Counted from the stretch's first letter, positions 49,552 through 58,080 are shown. The stretch is 64,000 nucleotides of DNA from DATEAV01 sp964575425 (GCA_964575425.1 CAZNRD010000003.1:1-64000); one strand, 5' to 3'. A program made the numbers and translations. The notes: generated by a model not told the origin, from the sequence alone.

Positions 49552-50713
49552 TCCTGCGCGCATTCTGATCCTGTTCTCCGACACGGGCGGCGGCCATCGC
49601 AGTGCGGCCGAAGCGGTGATCGAAGCGCTGGAGCAACTCGCTCCTGAGCGCTTCGCCATCCGCATGGTCGACATCTTCAAGGAGTATGCCCCGCCGCCCT
49701 TGAATCTGGCTCCAGCCATGTATCCGTACATGGTGCGCCTGCCACACGCGTACCGCATCGGCTATCGCCTCTCCGATGGTCATCCACAGGCACGGCTGCT
49801 CACCGGCGCCACCTGGCCTTACGTCCGACGGGCCGCGCGAAGGGTGGCGCGGGAACACCGGCCCGACCTCGTGGTGTCCTTCCATCCCCTCGCGATTGCG
49901 CCCGTGATCAAGGGCCTTGGCCCCCACCGGCCTCCCTTCATCACCGTGGTGACCGACTTGGTGAGCGCTCACGCCCTGTGGTATCACCGCCGGGTTGACC
50001 TGTGCCTTGTCCCCACCGAGCAGGCGCGGCAGCGCGCACTGCGCTTCGGCCTGAGGCCGGATCAGGCGCGCGTCGTCGGGCTGCCGGTGAGCGCCCGCTG
50101 CTGCCAACCGTTGGGCGACCGCGAATCGCTGCGAACCGCGCTCGCTTGGCCGAAGGATCGTCCCATGGTCCTCCTGGTCAGCGGCGCCGAAGGCATGGGC
50201 CCCGTCTTCGAAGTCGCCCGCGGCATCGCTGAACGCGCTGGCAACTTCGGGTTGGCCATCGTCGCCGGCCGCAACGAAAGGCTGCAGCAGCGGCTCAAGG
50301 CCGTCGCATGGGAGGTGCCGACCTTCCTCTACGGCTTCGAACGCCGACTCCCCGAGATGATGCGCGCCGCCACAATGCTCGTCACCAAGGCCGGCCCTGG
50401 CACCATCGCCGAGGCCCTCAACGCCGGCCTGCCGATGGTCCTCTTCAGCCGACTTCCAGGCCAGGAGGAAGGCAACGTCGCCTATGTCGTCGAGCAGGGA
50501 GTGGGCGTGTGGGCACCGGGCGCGGCCCTCGCTGCCCAGGCGGTCCACAACTGGTTGTCCGAACCGGAGATGATTGAAAGGGCCGCCTCCGCCTGCCGGC
50601 GGATCGCGCGGCCCCAGGCTGCCCGCGAGATCGCTACCATCATCGCCCGCTTCCTCGCCCCCTCCAACCCCAGCGCCCAATCCTATCCTGCCTCCGCTGC
50701 CGACCCAGCCTGA
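49544..50713 (+). CDS. MGDG synthase/diacylglycerol glucosyltransferase-like glycosyltransferase (GT28)
   Basis: A 389-residue GT28-type enzyme that should transfer a sugar from a UDP-sugar to a membrane lipid. The N-terminal MGDG-synthase motif is ILFSDTGGGHRSAAEAV, with the N-lobe helix VVSFHPLAIAPVI and DLVSAHALW following; the C-terminal donor-binding motif is LVTKAGPGTIAEALNAGLPMVL. There is no transmembrane helix, so it should associate with the inner face of the membrane. ATG 49544 overlaps the DUF951 stop. Diacylglycerol is the usual acceptor of the family; the lipid here is unknown. Confidence 0.88.
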   Translation: MADPARILILFSDTGGGHRSAAEAVIEALEQLAPERFAIRMVDIFKEYAPPPLNLAPAMYPYMVRLPHAYRIGYRLSDGHPQARLLTGATWPYVRRAARRVAREHRPDLVVSFHPLAIAPVIKGLGPHRPPFITVVTDLVSAHALWYHRRVDLCLVPTEQARQRALRFGLRPDQARVVGLPVSARCCQPLGDRESLRTALAWPKDRPMVLLVSGAEGMGPVFEVARGIAERAGNFGLAIVAGRNERLQQRLKAVAWEVPTFLYGFERRLPEMMRAATMLVTKAGPGTIAEALNAGLPMVLFSRLPGQEEGNVAYVVEQGVGVWAPGAALAAQAVHNWLSEPEMIERAASACRRIARPQAAREIATIIARFLAPSNPSAQSYPASAADPA

Positions 50714-50740
50714 GAGGCGAGTCACTCGGGCGCGGCGGAG

Positions 50741-50884
50741 TCAGAAGTTGGCGATGACGTTGCTGAACATGTTCCCTACTGCAGTCCCGAAGAGCGCCAG
50801 GATCACCAGCACAATGATGGCAACGAGCGTGATGATCACCGCATACTCAACGAGACCCTGACCCCGCGGGGGCGAATGAATCAT
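50741..50884 (-). CDS. Flp/Fap-type pilin (type IVb, Tad system)
   Basis: A 47-residue prepilin. The cleavage/E5-like region is GQGLVEYAVIITLVAIIVLV (Gly before Gln-Gly-Leu-Val-Glu-Tyr: the mature pilin would begin near GLVEY) and the helix continues VILALFGTAVGNMF, then SNVIANF, exactly the layout of Flp pilins. GGGAG precedes the ATG and TATACT (50928-50923) a further 38 bases up is a good -10. None of the Tad assembly genes (tadA, rcpA, tadV) is in this window, so the pilin is an orphan here. It is too short for most automatic gene calls. Confidence 0.88.
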   Translation of the reverse strand: MIHSPPRGQGLVEYAVIITLVAIIVLVILALFGTAVGNMFSNVIANF

Positions 50885-50922
50885 GAATACTCCCAGGATT
50901 AATGGTTATGACCACACCGGTA

Positions 50923-50951
50923 AGTATAGGCCAAGCTCCCGACCAGAGGAA
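50923..50951 (-). promoter_or_regulatory. Promoter of the pilin gene
   Basis: TATACT at 50928-50923 (minus strand) with TTCCTC 17 bases upstream (three of six to the -35 consensus). Confidence 0.45.
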
Positions 50952-51128
50952 TAGTCCCCACGGGCCAAGTCGCGATGCTGTGTTTGCACCTTTCTTCACA
51001 AACATGCGCCGGCAAGGCAGGCTGCATCCATCCTGATTCCCCGCTCCGGGTCGTCCGCCGCCATCGCATCATCGCAGGCCCGACGCAAGCCCAGGCTCGG
51101 CGTCAGACACCACGGCACCACCGCCGCG

Positions 51129-51647
51129 ATGACGATACCCTTGTCTCCTGATCGCATGTTCGACTCTGCCGACCTGCAGCGGTTCCTCGAACTCCATCAG
51201 GCGCAGGCCGAGATTGTCCACCTGCCGGTCGAGACTCCCACGGTCGAGGCCGCGGCGCGCGCTGTGGGCACCCAGCCTGAGAAAATCGTGAAGTCCCTGC
51301 TCTTCCTCGTCGACGGCAGGCCTGTCGTCGTCATTGCCTGCGGCCCGCAGCGCGTCGAGGCCCTTGCCGTCGCCCGCCACTTCGGCCTATCGCGCAAGCG
51401 CGTGCGGCTCGCTGGACCCCAGGTGGTGCTCGAGGTCACGGGCTACCCCATCGGCGCCCTGCCGCCCTTCGGCCACCGCCAGCCGCTGACAACGCTGATC
51501 GACCGAGGCGTGCTCGATCATGATCAGGTGTATGCCGGCGGAGGATCGCTCAACGCCCTGCTGCGCCTGGCCCCCGGCGAACTGCTCCGCCTCACCGCCG
51601 CCGAAACCCTAAACCTCCAACCCCAGGCCGATGTCGCGCCCGATTAG
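51129..51647 (+). CDS. YbaK/ProX-type aminoacyl-tRNA deacylase
   Basis: A 172-residue editing-domain protein that hydrolyses mischarged aminoacyl-tRNAs. The family segments PTVEAAARAVGTQPEKIVKSLLF, VVVIACGPQRVEALAVARHF and the loop GYPIGALPPFGHRQPLTTLID are present, each as in YbaK/EbsC-like proteins. The last 17 bases overlap the start of an M23 peptidase gene, so they are co-translated. The start ATG 51129 has no ribosome site; ATG 51156 is an alternative. Substrate specificity (Cys-tRNAPro or others) cannot be told. Confidence 0.88.
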   Translation: MTIPLSPDRMFDSADLQRFLELHQAQAEIVHLPVETPTVEAAARAVGTQPEKIVKSLLFLVDGRPVVVIACGPQRVEALAVARHFGLSRKRVRLAGPQVVLEVTGYPIGALPPFGHRQPLTTLIDRGVLDHDQVYAGGGSLNALLRLAPGELLRLTAAETLNLQPQADVAPD

Positions 51648-52335
51648 CCATGCCCTCTCGGTCGCGATCGTTCTCGCGCTGGTCGTGGGCTACTTCTTGC
51701 TCCGTGGTCTGCCGCGCTCGGCCGCCCGCGCCGCCCGCCTCAGGCAATACCTGAACGACCCGGCTGCCCATCTCGAATGGTCCGTTCATGCGGGTGAGCG
51801 CTGCGGCCCGGCCCCATTCCTCATGCCCACTGACGGGTTTGTCGGATTCTACTGGGGAGACTCGTTTCGCCCCGGCCACCGCCATCAAGGCATCGACATC
51901 TTCGGCCCCGATGGTCTGGGCCACACGCCGGTCGTGGCCGCTCACGATGCCTACCTCACTCGCCTGACAGAATGGCGATCGGCCATCATCCTGCGCCTCC
52001 CCAACGATCCCCTGCATCCCGGCCGTCCGCTCTGGCTCTACTACGCTCACATGGCCGACGGCCAGGGGAATTCGTTCATCTCCCCCGAATTCCCAGCCGG
52101 CACCCTCGACCACTTCGTCCCCGCCGGAACCCTGCTCGGCTACCAGGGAAACTACTCGGCTGACCCCCACAACCCGACCGGCATTCACCTGCACTTCTCC
52201 ATCGTGCTTGACGACGGGCACGGCCACTTCCGCAACGAACTGGACATCGCCAACACTCTCGACCCCTCGCCCTACCTCGGCATCGAGGTCAACGCCGACC
52301 GCGCTGGCTCGGAACCTGCCATCTGCCGTCCTTGA
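51631..52335 (+). CDS. M23-family peptidase, membrane-anchored
   Basis: A 234-residue zinc metallopeptidase that would cleave peptidoglycan cross-links. An N-terminal helix (ALSVAIVLALVVGYFLLRG) anchors it outside the membrane. The M23 zinc motifs are HQGIDIFGP (about 90-98) and GIHLHFSIV (about 187-195), with WLYYAHM between. Length fits a single M23 domain without additional modules. It overlaps the YbaK gene end by 17 bp. The cell wall target is inferred from the family. Confidence 0.87.
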   Translation: MSRPISHALSVAIVLALVVGYFLLRGLPRSAARAARLRQYLNDPAAHLEWSVHAGERCGPAPFLMPTDGFVGFYWGDSFRPGHRHQGIDIFGPDGLGHTPVVAAHDAYLTRLTEWRSAIILRLPNDPLHPGRPLWLYYAHMADGQGNSFISPEFPAGTLDHFVPAGTLLGYQGNYSADPHNPTGIHLHFSIVLDDGHGHFRNELDIANTLDPSPYLGIEVNADRAGSEPAICRP

Positions 52336-52423
52336 TCCTCACAGTCGACTGGCCGCGGGAACGCGAAACCCACCCATTACGGACGGTGGAATCCCCGCAC
52401 GTATCGCTACGCAAGAGAAGTGA

Positions 52424-53362
52424 CTACAGCTCCCTTATGTGAGGGTGAGGCGCTTGCGTCGGCCCGGCCAGAGCGGCCTTGAAGTCCTCGATGCGGCGAC
52501 TGGCCAGGTCGACGTACTGGGGGTCGATGTCGTACCCCACGTAGTGTCGGCCTGCCTGGATGGCCGCCAGCGCCGTCTGCCCACTGCCAAGGAACGGGTC
52601 CAGCACCACTTCGCCCTGGTAGGTGTACAGCTGAATCAGCCGATAAGGGAGATCTATCGGGAACGGCGCGGGGTGACCCACACGCGTGGCCGACTCTGCC
52701 GCAATGGACCACACGCTCTTCGTGTACTCAAGGAATTGCTCGCGGCCGATGGTGGCCTGCCTGCCCAGGGAGACCCCCCGGCTGAAGGTCCCCTTGGAGA
52801 ATACCAGGATGTACTCATGGGTGTCGCGCAGAGTCGGATTCGATGGCGACATCCAGCTACCCCAGGCAGTAGACGTCCCAGCACTCGAACCCTTCTGCCA
52901 GATGATCTCGCCCCTCATTTGGAATCCCATCTCAATCATCTGCAGCGCAATCGAGGCGTGAAGCGGGATGTATGGCCGCCGGCCGAGGTTGGCGACGTTG
53001 ACGCATGCTCTCCCGCCGGGCACCAGCACGCGATGCACCTCATTCCACACTCGCCCTAGAAAGTCCAGATACTCCTGCAACGTCAGGTCCCCGTCGTAAT
53101 CCTTGCCGACGTTGTACGGGGGCGAGGTCACCATCAGGTGGATGCTGCTGTCGGGCAGCTCATGCATGACCTCCGAGGACTTGCACAACACGCTGTCCAG
53201 CACTCCGGCCGGGACAGTGTTCTCGATGTATTCTGTCGGTGCCTCCTTCGGCAACGAACCGTACATCCGGCTGCTGTAGAACCGCGACGAATCGTGGTTT
53301 TCCCGGCCTGAGGAGCCGAAGGCTCTGGTTGACGTCCCCCGGCGCTGTGACGTCTTCTTCAT
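52424..53362 (-). CDS. Site-specific DNA-methyltransferase of the restriction-modification pair
   Basis: A 312-residue amino-methyltransferase of the beta type: motif IV is VTSPPYNVGKDYDG (SPPY, which favours N4-cytosine methylation, N6-adenine possible), followed much later by motif I in DPFLGSGQTALAAIQAGRHYVG, the order of beta-class enzymes. ATG 53362 is 10 bp after the end of the endonuclease gene; a TTG 33 bases upstream would overlap it. It forms an operon with the endonuclease. Together they would methylate and cut the same short sequence. Confidence 0.88.
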   Translation of the reverse strand: MKKTSQRRGTSTRAFGSSGRENHDSSRFYSSRMYGSLPKEAPTEYIENTVPAGVLDSVLCKSSEVMHELPDSSIHLMVTSPPYNVGKDYDGDLTLQEYLDFLGRVWNEVHRVLVPGGRACVNVANLGRRPYIPLHASIALQMIEMGFQMRGEIIWQKGSSAGTSTAWGSWMSPSNPTLRDTHEYILVFSKGTFSRGVSLGRQATIGREQFLEYTKSVWSIAAESATRVGHPAPFPIDLPYRLIQLYTYQGEVVLDPFLGSGQTALAAIQAGRHYVGYDIDPQYVDLASRRIEDFKAALAGPTQAPHPHIREL

Positions 53363-53372
53363 GGGGCGCACT

Positions 53373-54011
53373 TCAATCCAGTTTCCAGTACTCAACCCAT
53401 CGTTCGTAAGGATCGTATCGGGTGGATGGCCTCTTCCAGTCGATCGGAATCCCGCGCGCGTCTGCCTGGTTCACGAGCCGCCCCATCGCCTCCGCGCTGA
53501 TCTCCACGCCGCGGGGGTTGGTGCCGCGCCTGGGTGGCTTGAGGTACCGCTCTGGGCCCGGCTCCCTAGGCACCGAAACTTGTGCCTCCAGTGGGAGATA
53601 GGCAAGCCCGCCGCGATCATTCCACACGACAAGTGCTACCAGGTAGTCGCAGCGGGGGGGGAAATGGCGTATGAAATCGGTAGAGCGCTCAGGATCAATG
53701 GTCCAGATCGCCTTCACGCCGGCAATCCGCGGAGTGGATGTCGTTAGCGTCTTTATGGAAAGGCCTTCTCCGAATAGCCTGACATCAACCTCGTGTTCCG
53801 TGATCGATACCTCGGTCTCAACGTTCTCGCGGCCGAATCGATAGATGAGCAAAGCCACCAAGACCCGCTCCCGAAGGGAGCCTGCTTCCATCCCCACCTT
53901 CCCTGCCCGTGAGGAATCCCTCTCGGCGTAGTGGAAGATGTGAGGCGGACGTCGCCGGATCATTTCTACCAGGAGGGCGTCATCGAACACGACGCCTACA
54001 CGTCCTGTCAT
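53373..54011 (-). CDS. Type II restriction endonuclease (possibly ThaI-like)
   Basis: A 212-residue candidate endonuclease with no signal peptide. The PD-(D/E)xK-like core is seen in ETEVSITEHEVDVRLFGE, then GLSIKT: D76, with the Lys K87 in the SIKT strand. The rest (RIAGVKAIWTID, CDYLVALVVWND) is like the ThaI-type restriction enzymes that cut CGCG, but this match is from memory. ATG 54011 is preferred to ATG 54140 because the segment upstream looks non-coding. It precedes the methyltransferase gene, the normal order for a restriction pair. The recognition sequence is unproven. Confidence 0.7.
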   Translation of the reverse strand: MTGRVGVVFDDALLVEMIRRRPPHIFHYAERDSSRAGKVGMEAGSLRERVLVALLIYRFGRENVETEVSITEHEVDVRLFGEGLSIKTLTTSTPRIAGVKAIWTIDPERSTDFIRHFPPRCDYLVALVVWNDRGGLAYLPLEAQVSVPREPGPERYLKPPRRGTNPRGVEISAEAMGRLVNQADARGIPIDWKRPSTRYDPYERWVEYWKLD

Positions 54012-54140
54012 GATGTCCCAATCGCTGCTGCCGAGCGGTTTCCAGTGTAGCACAGCTCCGATGGCTCCGGGGATGTGGCACAGCATGGCGCCGCAGTTAG
54101 TCACCAGCGCCGGGGCACCCAGATCGGCAGTGGTTCGCAA

Positions 54141-54414
54141 CCGGAGCCTCTTGTGGATACGCCAGGTGGGCCGGCGCTGACGGGGCTCCTACAAGCTAGG
54201 GTGCCTTCTAGTCATCGCAGAGAAGCTCCGAACCAGCAGCAAGTCGGACCAATGCGTTCCTCGCTCGCCTCGGTTGAGGGGTGTCTCAATTCCCAGTGAC
54301 GTGGCCTGGTCATGCCTTCCCAGCGTTTCAATGGCCGCCGCGTATAATTACCGCGTCGCCTTGGGCGCTGCGCAGGGCGGTGGCCGGACAGCTGCGGAAA
54401 GGGGATGTTCCGAT
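54141..54414. other. Divergent intergenic region
   Basis: The 274 bases between the restriction gene and the HicB-DinB gene contain a perfect TATAAT at 54343-54348 for the rightward gene. No -35 and no other feature is seen. Confidence 0.4.
54343..54348 (+). promoter_or_regulatory. -10 element of the HicB-DinB gene
   Basis: TATAAT 66 bases before the ATG; a -35 is not evident. The leader would contain GAAAGGGG upstream of the ATG. Confidence 0.45.
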
Positions 54415-55092
54415 ATGCCCTACATCGTCTGCGCCGAGGAGATGGACCGCCGCTGGGTGGCCTATGTCCCCGACCTGCCGGGCTGCTTCGCCTCGCACCG
54501 TGACCGCGAGGCAGCCATCGCCGCCATCCCCGCCGCCATCGAAGCCTACCGCAAGTGGTGCGCCGGACACGGCCTGCACGTGTCGGGCCTCTCCGGGCCC
54601 ATGGTCGTCGACGAGGTCATCCGCGCCTGGGACTACGAGGACGACTACGAAGTCAACGCCTTTTTCGCCTCGGACCGCCCGCCGCTAACCACCGACGAAC
54701 TGCCGGAAATCGAGCGGCTGCTGGAGGCCAGCCACACCGATCTGCTGGTCACCGTCGAGGGCCTCGAGCCGGCCGACTTGCTCACCGAGTTCCCCGGCGA
54801 ACGCTGGCCCATCGCCGGCATCCTGGGTCACGTTGCCAACGCAGAGTGGTGGTACCTCGATCGCCTCGGACTGGCTTTCCCCAAGTCTGCTGTTCCTGAA
54901 GATCCCTTCGAGCGCCTCGACGCCGTGCGCGCCCAGACCCTGGCCTCCCTGCCCGCTCTCGTTAGGCGCACTGGCGTCGTGACCATGGCCGGCGAGACGT
55001 GGTCATCCCGCAAGGTCATCCGCCGCACCCTGTGGCACGAGCGGGATCACACGGAGCACATCCTCAAGCTGCGGGCCAGGCTCCTCACCTGA
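54415..55092 (+). CDS. HicB-like/DinB fusion protein
   Basis: A 225-residue protein with two parts. Residues 1-60 are a HicB-like fold: MPYIVCAEEMDRRWVAYVPD, then LPGCFASHRDREAAIAAI, the antitoxin core that binds and blocks a HicA nuclease. Residues about 95-225 are a DinB-type four-helix bundle with the metal His pattern: GILGHVANAEWWYLDR and WHERDHTEHI. A HicA toxin is absent. ATG 54415 follows GGAAAGGGGA. The combined architecture suggests a metal- or thiol-related enzyme controlled by a ligand-binding HicB part; its place next to a restriction pair may be chance. The two enoyl-hydratase-type and AAC-type genes follow. Confidence 0.8.
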   Translation: MPYIVCAEEMDRRWVAYVPDLPGCFASHRDREAAIAAIPAAIEAYRKWCAGHGLHVSGLSGPMVVDEVIRAWDYEDDYEVNAFFASDRPPLTTDELPEIERLLEASHTDLLVTVEGLEPADLLTEFPGERWPIAGILGHVANAEWWYLDRLGLAFPKSAVPEDPFERLDAVRAQTLASLPALVRRTGVVTMAGETWSSRKVIRRTLWHERDHTEHILKLRARLLT

Positions 55093-55127
55093 CACGGCGT
55101 CATCCCATTCCCGCGAAGGAGATCCCG

Positions 55128-55901
55128 ATGACCGCATCCGTGATCCTGACCGAAATCCACGAGCGCGCCGGCCTGATCCGGCTCAACCGCCCGGATGCGC
55201 TCAACGCCCTCAACCGCCAGGTGCTGAGCGAGCTTGTCGAGGCGCTGCGGGCATTCGACGCGAACCCGGAGGTCGGAGCCATGGTTATCAGCGGGGACGC
55301 GCGCGCCTTTGCCGCCGGCGCCGACATCAAGGAAATGGCCCAGGCGTCAGCGGTCGAGATGCTCAGCGCCGAGCACATCTCCCTCTTCGATCAGGTCGCC
55401 ACCATCAAGAAGCCCGTCATCGCGGCGGTGTCGGGCTGGTGTCTGGGGGGAGGCTGTGAGCTGGCAATGGCTTGCGACATGATCATCGCCTCCGAGACAG
55501 CCCGGTTCGGCCAGCCGGAGATCAACATCGGTGTCATCCCTGGTGCCGGCGGCACCCAGCGCCTGACCCGCGCCGTGGGCAAGGCGCTGGCGATGGAAAT
55601 CGTCCTCAACAACCGAACCCTCTCGGCGCAGGAGGCCCTGCAGTACGGCCTGGTCAACCGCGTCGTCCCGCCGGAAGCCTGTGTGGAGGAAGCCCTCAAA
55701 CTGGCCAATGAGATCGCCGCCCGCGCGCCGATCGCCGTGCGCTTGGGGAAGGAGGCGGTCAATCACGCCTTCGAGTCTTCACTCTCCGACGGCATCGCCC
55801 ACGAGCGCCGCGCCTTCTACTTCCTCTTCAGCACCGAAGACCAGAAAGAGGGCATGCAGGCCTTCATGGAGAAGCGCAAACCCGTCTGGAAGGGCCACTG
55901 A
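55128..55901 (+). CDS. Enoyl-CoA hydratase/isomerase
   Basis: A 257-residue crotonase-fold enzyme that adds water to trans-2-enoyl-CoA. The oxyanion-hole segment is AFAAGADIKEMAQ (about 62-74), the two catalytic glutamates lie in the GGGCELAMACDMIIA and FGQPEINIGVIPGAGGTQRL segments, the second typical of hydratases (ExxxG..P..GG). AAGGAG is placed well before ATG 55128. It is the first of two such enzymes in the window and is followed by an AAC(3)-like gene. Probably part of fatty-acid or acyl-CoA degradation. Confidence 0.92.
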   Translation: MTASVILTEIHERAGLIRLNRPDALNALNRQVLSELVEALRAFDANPEVGAMVISGDARAFAAGADIKEMAQASAVEMLSAEHISLFDQVATIKKPVIAAVSGWCLGGGCELAMACDMIIASETARFGQPEINIGVIPGAGGTQRLTRAVGKALAMEIVLNNRTLSAQEALQYGLVNRVVPPEACVEEALKLANEIAARAPIAVRLGKEAVNHAFESSLSDGIAHERRAFYFLFSTEDQKEGMQAFMEKRKPVWKGH

Positions 55902-55921
55902 GAGGCCATCGGCCCGCCGCC

Positions 55922-56719
55922 ATGATTACCTATCGCGACCTCGCCCTCGCCCTGCGCGACGTCGGCCTCACCCCCAACAGCATCATCCTGGCCCACGTCT
56001 CTCTGGATGGCCTCGACCCGATTCGCGGAGGTCCCGAGGCCGTCCTGGGTGCCTTGCTCTCCTCCTGCCACGCCCTTGTCATGCCCACTTTCACCACCCG
56101 CACCCTGGTCGTCCCACGCACCGGTCCGCCCGACAACGGCCTGACCTACGACCAGGAGGAAGTCAACGCCCGGGCCGAGGTCTTCGATCCCGAGATGCCA
56201 GCGGATCCGGCAATGGGAGAGGTCGCCGAGGCGCTGCGCCGTCACCCTGAAGCCCATCGCTCCTCTCACCCGGTCCTCTCCTTCTGCGGCATCCGCGCCG
56301 ACGAGGCCCTCGACGCCCAGACGATCGACGACCCCTGGGCTCCGGTCGCGGTCCTGGCCGAAGCCGACGCCGACGTCCTGCTTCTTGGCGCCGACCACAC
56401 GGCCAACGCCGGCCTGCACTACGCCGAGAAGCTCGCCGGCCGAAAACAGTTCCTGCGCTGGGCTCTTGTCCCCGGCCGCATCGTCACCTGTCCTGCCTAC
56501 CCAGGCTGCTCCGACGGATTCCCTGCCGTTGCCCCCCGCCTCGAAGGCATCTCTCGCCTGGCAACCTTGGGACAGGCCACCATCGAGCTAATCCCCCTGC
56601 GCGACCTGATCCACATCGCAGTGGGCTGGATCCGCCAGGACCCCCGCGCCCTGCTCTGCAACCGCCCGGATTGCCCGCTCTGCCGCGACGTGCGCACTGC
56701 CATTCGCGCAGATGAGTAG
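55922..56719 (+). CDS. AAC(3)-family N-acetyltransferase
   Basis: A 265-residue antibiotic-N-acetyltransferase-fold protein of the AAC(3)/YokD family: ILAHVSLDGLDPIRGGPEAV near the start, LVMPTFTTRTLV, then SSHPVLSFCGIRADEAL and LLLGADHTANAGLHYAE, all matching the family. The C-terminus has a cysteine cluster, CNRPDCPLCRD, not part of classical AAC(3). The environment contains no resistance genes or integrons, so an ordinary metabolic acetyl-transfer is more likely than aminoglycoside resistance. It begins 20 bp after the hydratase gene. Confidence 0.86.
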   Translation: MITYRDLALALRDVGLTPNSIILAHVSLDGLDPIRGGPEAVLGALLSSCHALVMPTFTTRTLVVPRTGPPDNGLTYDQEEVNARAEVFDPEMPADPAMGEVAEALRRHPEAHRSSHPVLSFCGIRADEALDAQTIDDPWAPVAVLAEADADVLLLGADHTANAGLHYAEKLAGRKQFLRWALVPGRIVTCPAYPGCSDGFPAVAPRLEGISRLATLGQATIELIPLRDLIHIAVGWIRQDPRALLCNRPDCPLCRDVRTAIRADE

Positions 56720-56731
56720 CGTGGGAGAGGC

Positions 56732-56760
56732 TTGCCCGCGTCTGGATCCGCGGGCATAAT
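56732..56760 (+). promoter_or_regulatory. Predicted sigma70 promoter
   Basis: TTGCCC, a 17-base spacer and CATAAT, 29 bases before the ATG of the small membrane protein gene. Confidence 0.5.
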
Positions 56761-56789
56761 GGCGCCGACATCAGACTGAGGAGGACCCC

Positions 56790-57074
56790 ATGGACCGGAA
56801 GACGGGAGGCATTGTCGCCACAGTGCTCACAGCCCTTCTGTGCGGCTGCCCGGGACTGTTCTGCTGCCTGCTCGGCGCGGTGAATGCTGCCACAGGTGGC
56901 ACCTGGACAGGCAGTCTCGGCGTTCAGCAGTACACGGGCGAGATCCCAACCGGATACGGCTACGGCATGATCTGCCTCGGGCTGGTGTTTGTCCTCATCC
57001 CGATCCTTGTCGGCATCTTCACCCTCCGCCGCAAGCCGCAGCCGATGGTCGAGGAGGTTCCGCCACCCGCATAG
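56790..57074 (+). CDS. Small membrane protein
   Basis: A 94-residue protein with two transmembrane helices: GIVATVLTALLCGCPGLFCC (with a cysteine cluster, CGCPGLFCC) and MICLGLVFVLIPILVGIFTL, linked by a short Gly/Thr-rich extracytoplasmic loop, and a short polar tail ending PPPA. The ATG follows GAGGAGG. I do not recognise the family. It resembles small C-rich stress or transporter-associated peptides. Confidence 0.65.
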   Translation: MDRKTGGIVATVLTALLCGCPGLFCCLLGAVNAATGGTWTGSLGVQQYTGEIPTGYGYGMICLGLVFVLIPILVGIFTLRRKPQPMVEEVPPPA

Positions 57075-57084
57075 CCTCCCCGCC

Positions 57085-58080
57085 GTGACCACGGCCCTGG
57101 TCCTCGGCGCGACTGGCTTCATCGGCGGACACATCGCCCGGGCAGCGCTCAGCCGCGGCTGGCAGGTGCGCGGCCTACGGCGCCGCCCGGGCGCTCTCGG
57201 ACACCTCGGCCAGGAACCGATAGCCTGGTTCGACGGCAACCTCGACGATCCGGCCAGCCTGCAGCCTGCCTTCCGCGGCGCCGACATCGTCTTCCACGCC
57301 GCCGGCTACTACCCGAAAAGCGGCGAACCCGTTCACCGTCATGTGGCCAGCGCTTTGCGCCAGACGCGCACCGTCCTGGACGCCGTCCGCCGTGCCGCAG
57401 CCTCACGCTTCGTCTACGTCTCCAGCCTGACCACCGTCGGCGCGCCGCCTCCTCGCGAAGACCGCCTGGCCGACGAGCGCGACCGCTACCTGCCGGGTTC
57501 GATCCCGCGTTCGGCCTACTACGAGTGCAAGTATGCGATGGAGAGCGAAGTGCTGCGATCCGACAGCAGCATCCCGTCCGTGATCGTCAATCCAACGGCT
57601 GTCTTCGGCCCCGGCGACGTGCACCTGACGCTGGCGCGGCTGCTCCTGGCCGTCGCCCGCGGCTGGGCCATCGCGTGGCTGCCGGCACGGTTGAATGTGG
57701 TGGATGTGCGCGACATCGCCCAGGCTACAGTGCGCGCGGCGGAGGTGGGCACCCTCGGCGAGTGCTACCTTCTCGGCGGCCACAACGTCACGCTGCGGGA
57801 GTTCCTGACGACCGCCTGCCGCATTGCTGGCGTCTCTCCGCCGCGCTTCGAGCTTCCCCTGTGGTGCATCGACCTGGCGGTGCTCTTGAGCGATGTGATG
57901 CCTCCGTTCCGCTTGGCGGGAAATCACCTGCGCGCCATCCGGTCGTGGCAGTTCTACAACTGCGACAAGGCTCGTCGCGAGGTCGGCCTCGCCCCCCGGC
58001 CCCTGGAGGCTACTCTCGCAGATGCCTTCGAGTGGCTGGCAGCGCAGGGGCACAGGATGCGGCACCGTTCTGTGGTATGA
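57085..58080 (+). CDS. NAD-dependent epimerase/dehydratase (second SDR)
   Basis: A 331-residue extended SDR. LVLGATGFIGGHIARAAL (about 5-22) is the NAD motif, the Ser is in FVYVSSLTTVG, the YxxxK pair is in YYECKYAMES, and NPTAVFGPGDVHL is the conserved strand after it. It resembles the protein encoded at 14587-15606 and the HpnA/dihydroflavonol-reductase type. GTG 57085 has no ribosome site; the upstream open frame is antisense-like. It is likely part of the transcript of the small membrane protein (10 bp gap). Substrate unknown. Confidence 0.82.
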   Translation: MTTALVLGATGFIGGHIARAALSRGWQVRGLRRRPGALGHLGQEPIAWFDGNLDDPASLQPAFRGADIVFHAAGYYPKSGEPVHRHVASALRQTRTVLDAVRRAAASRFVYVSSLTTVGAPPPREDRLADERDRYLPGSIPRSAYYECKYAMESEVLRSDSSIPSVIVNPTAVFGPGDVHLTLARLLLAVARGWAIAWLPARLNVVDVRDIAQATVRAAEVGTLGECYLLGGHNVTLREFLTTACRIAGVSPPRFELPLWCIDLAVLLSDVMPPFRLAGNHLRAIRSWQFYNCDKARREVGLAPRPLEATLADAFEWLAAQGHRMRHRSVV

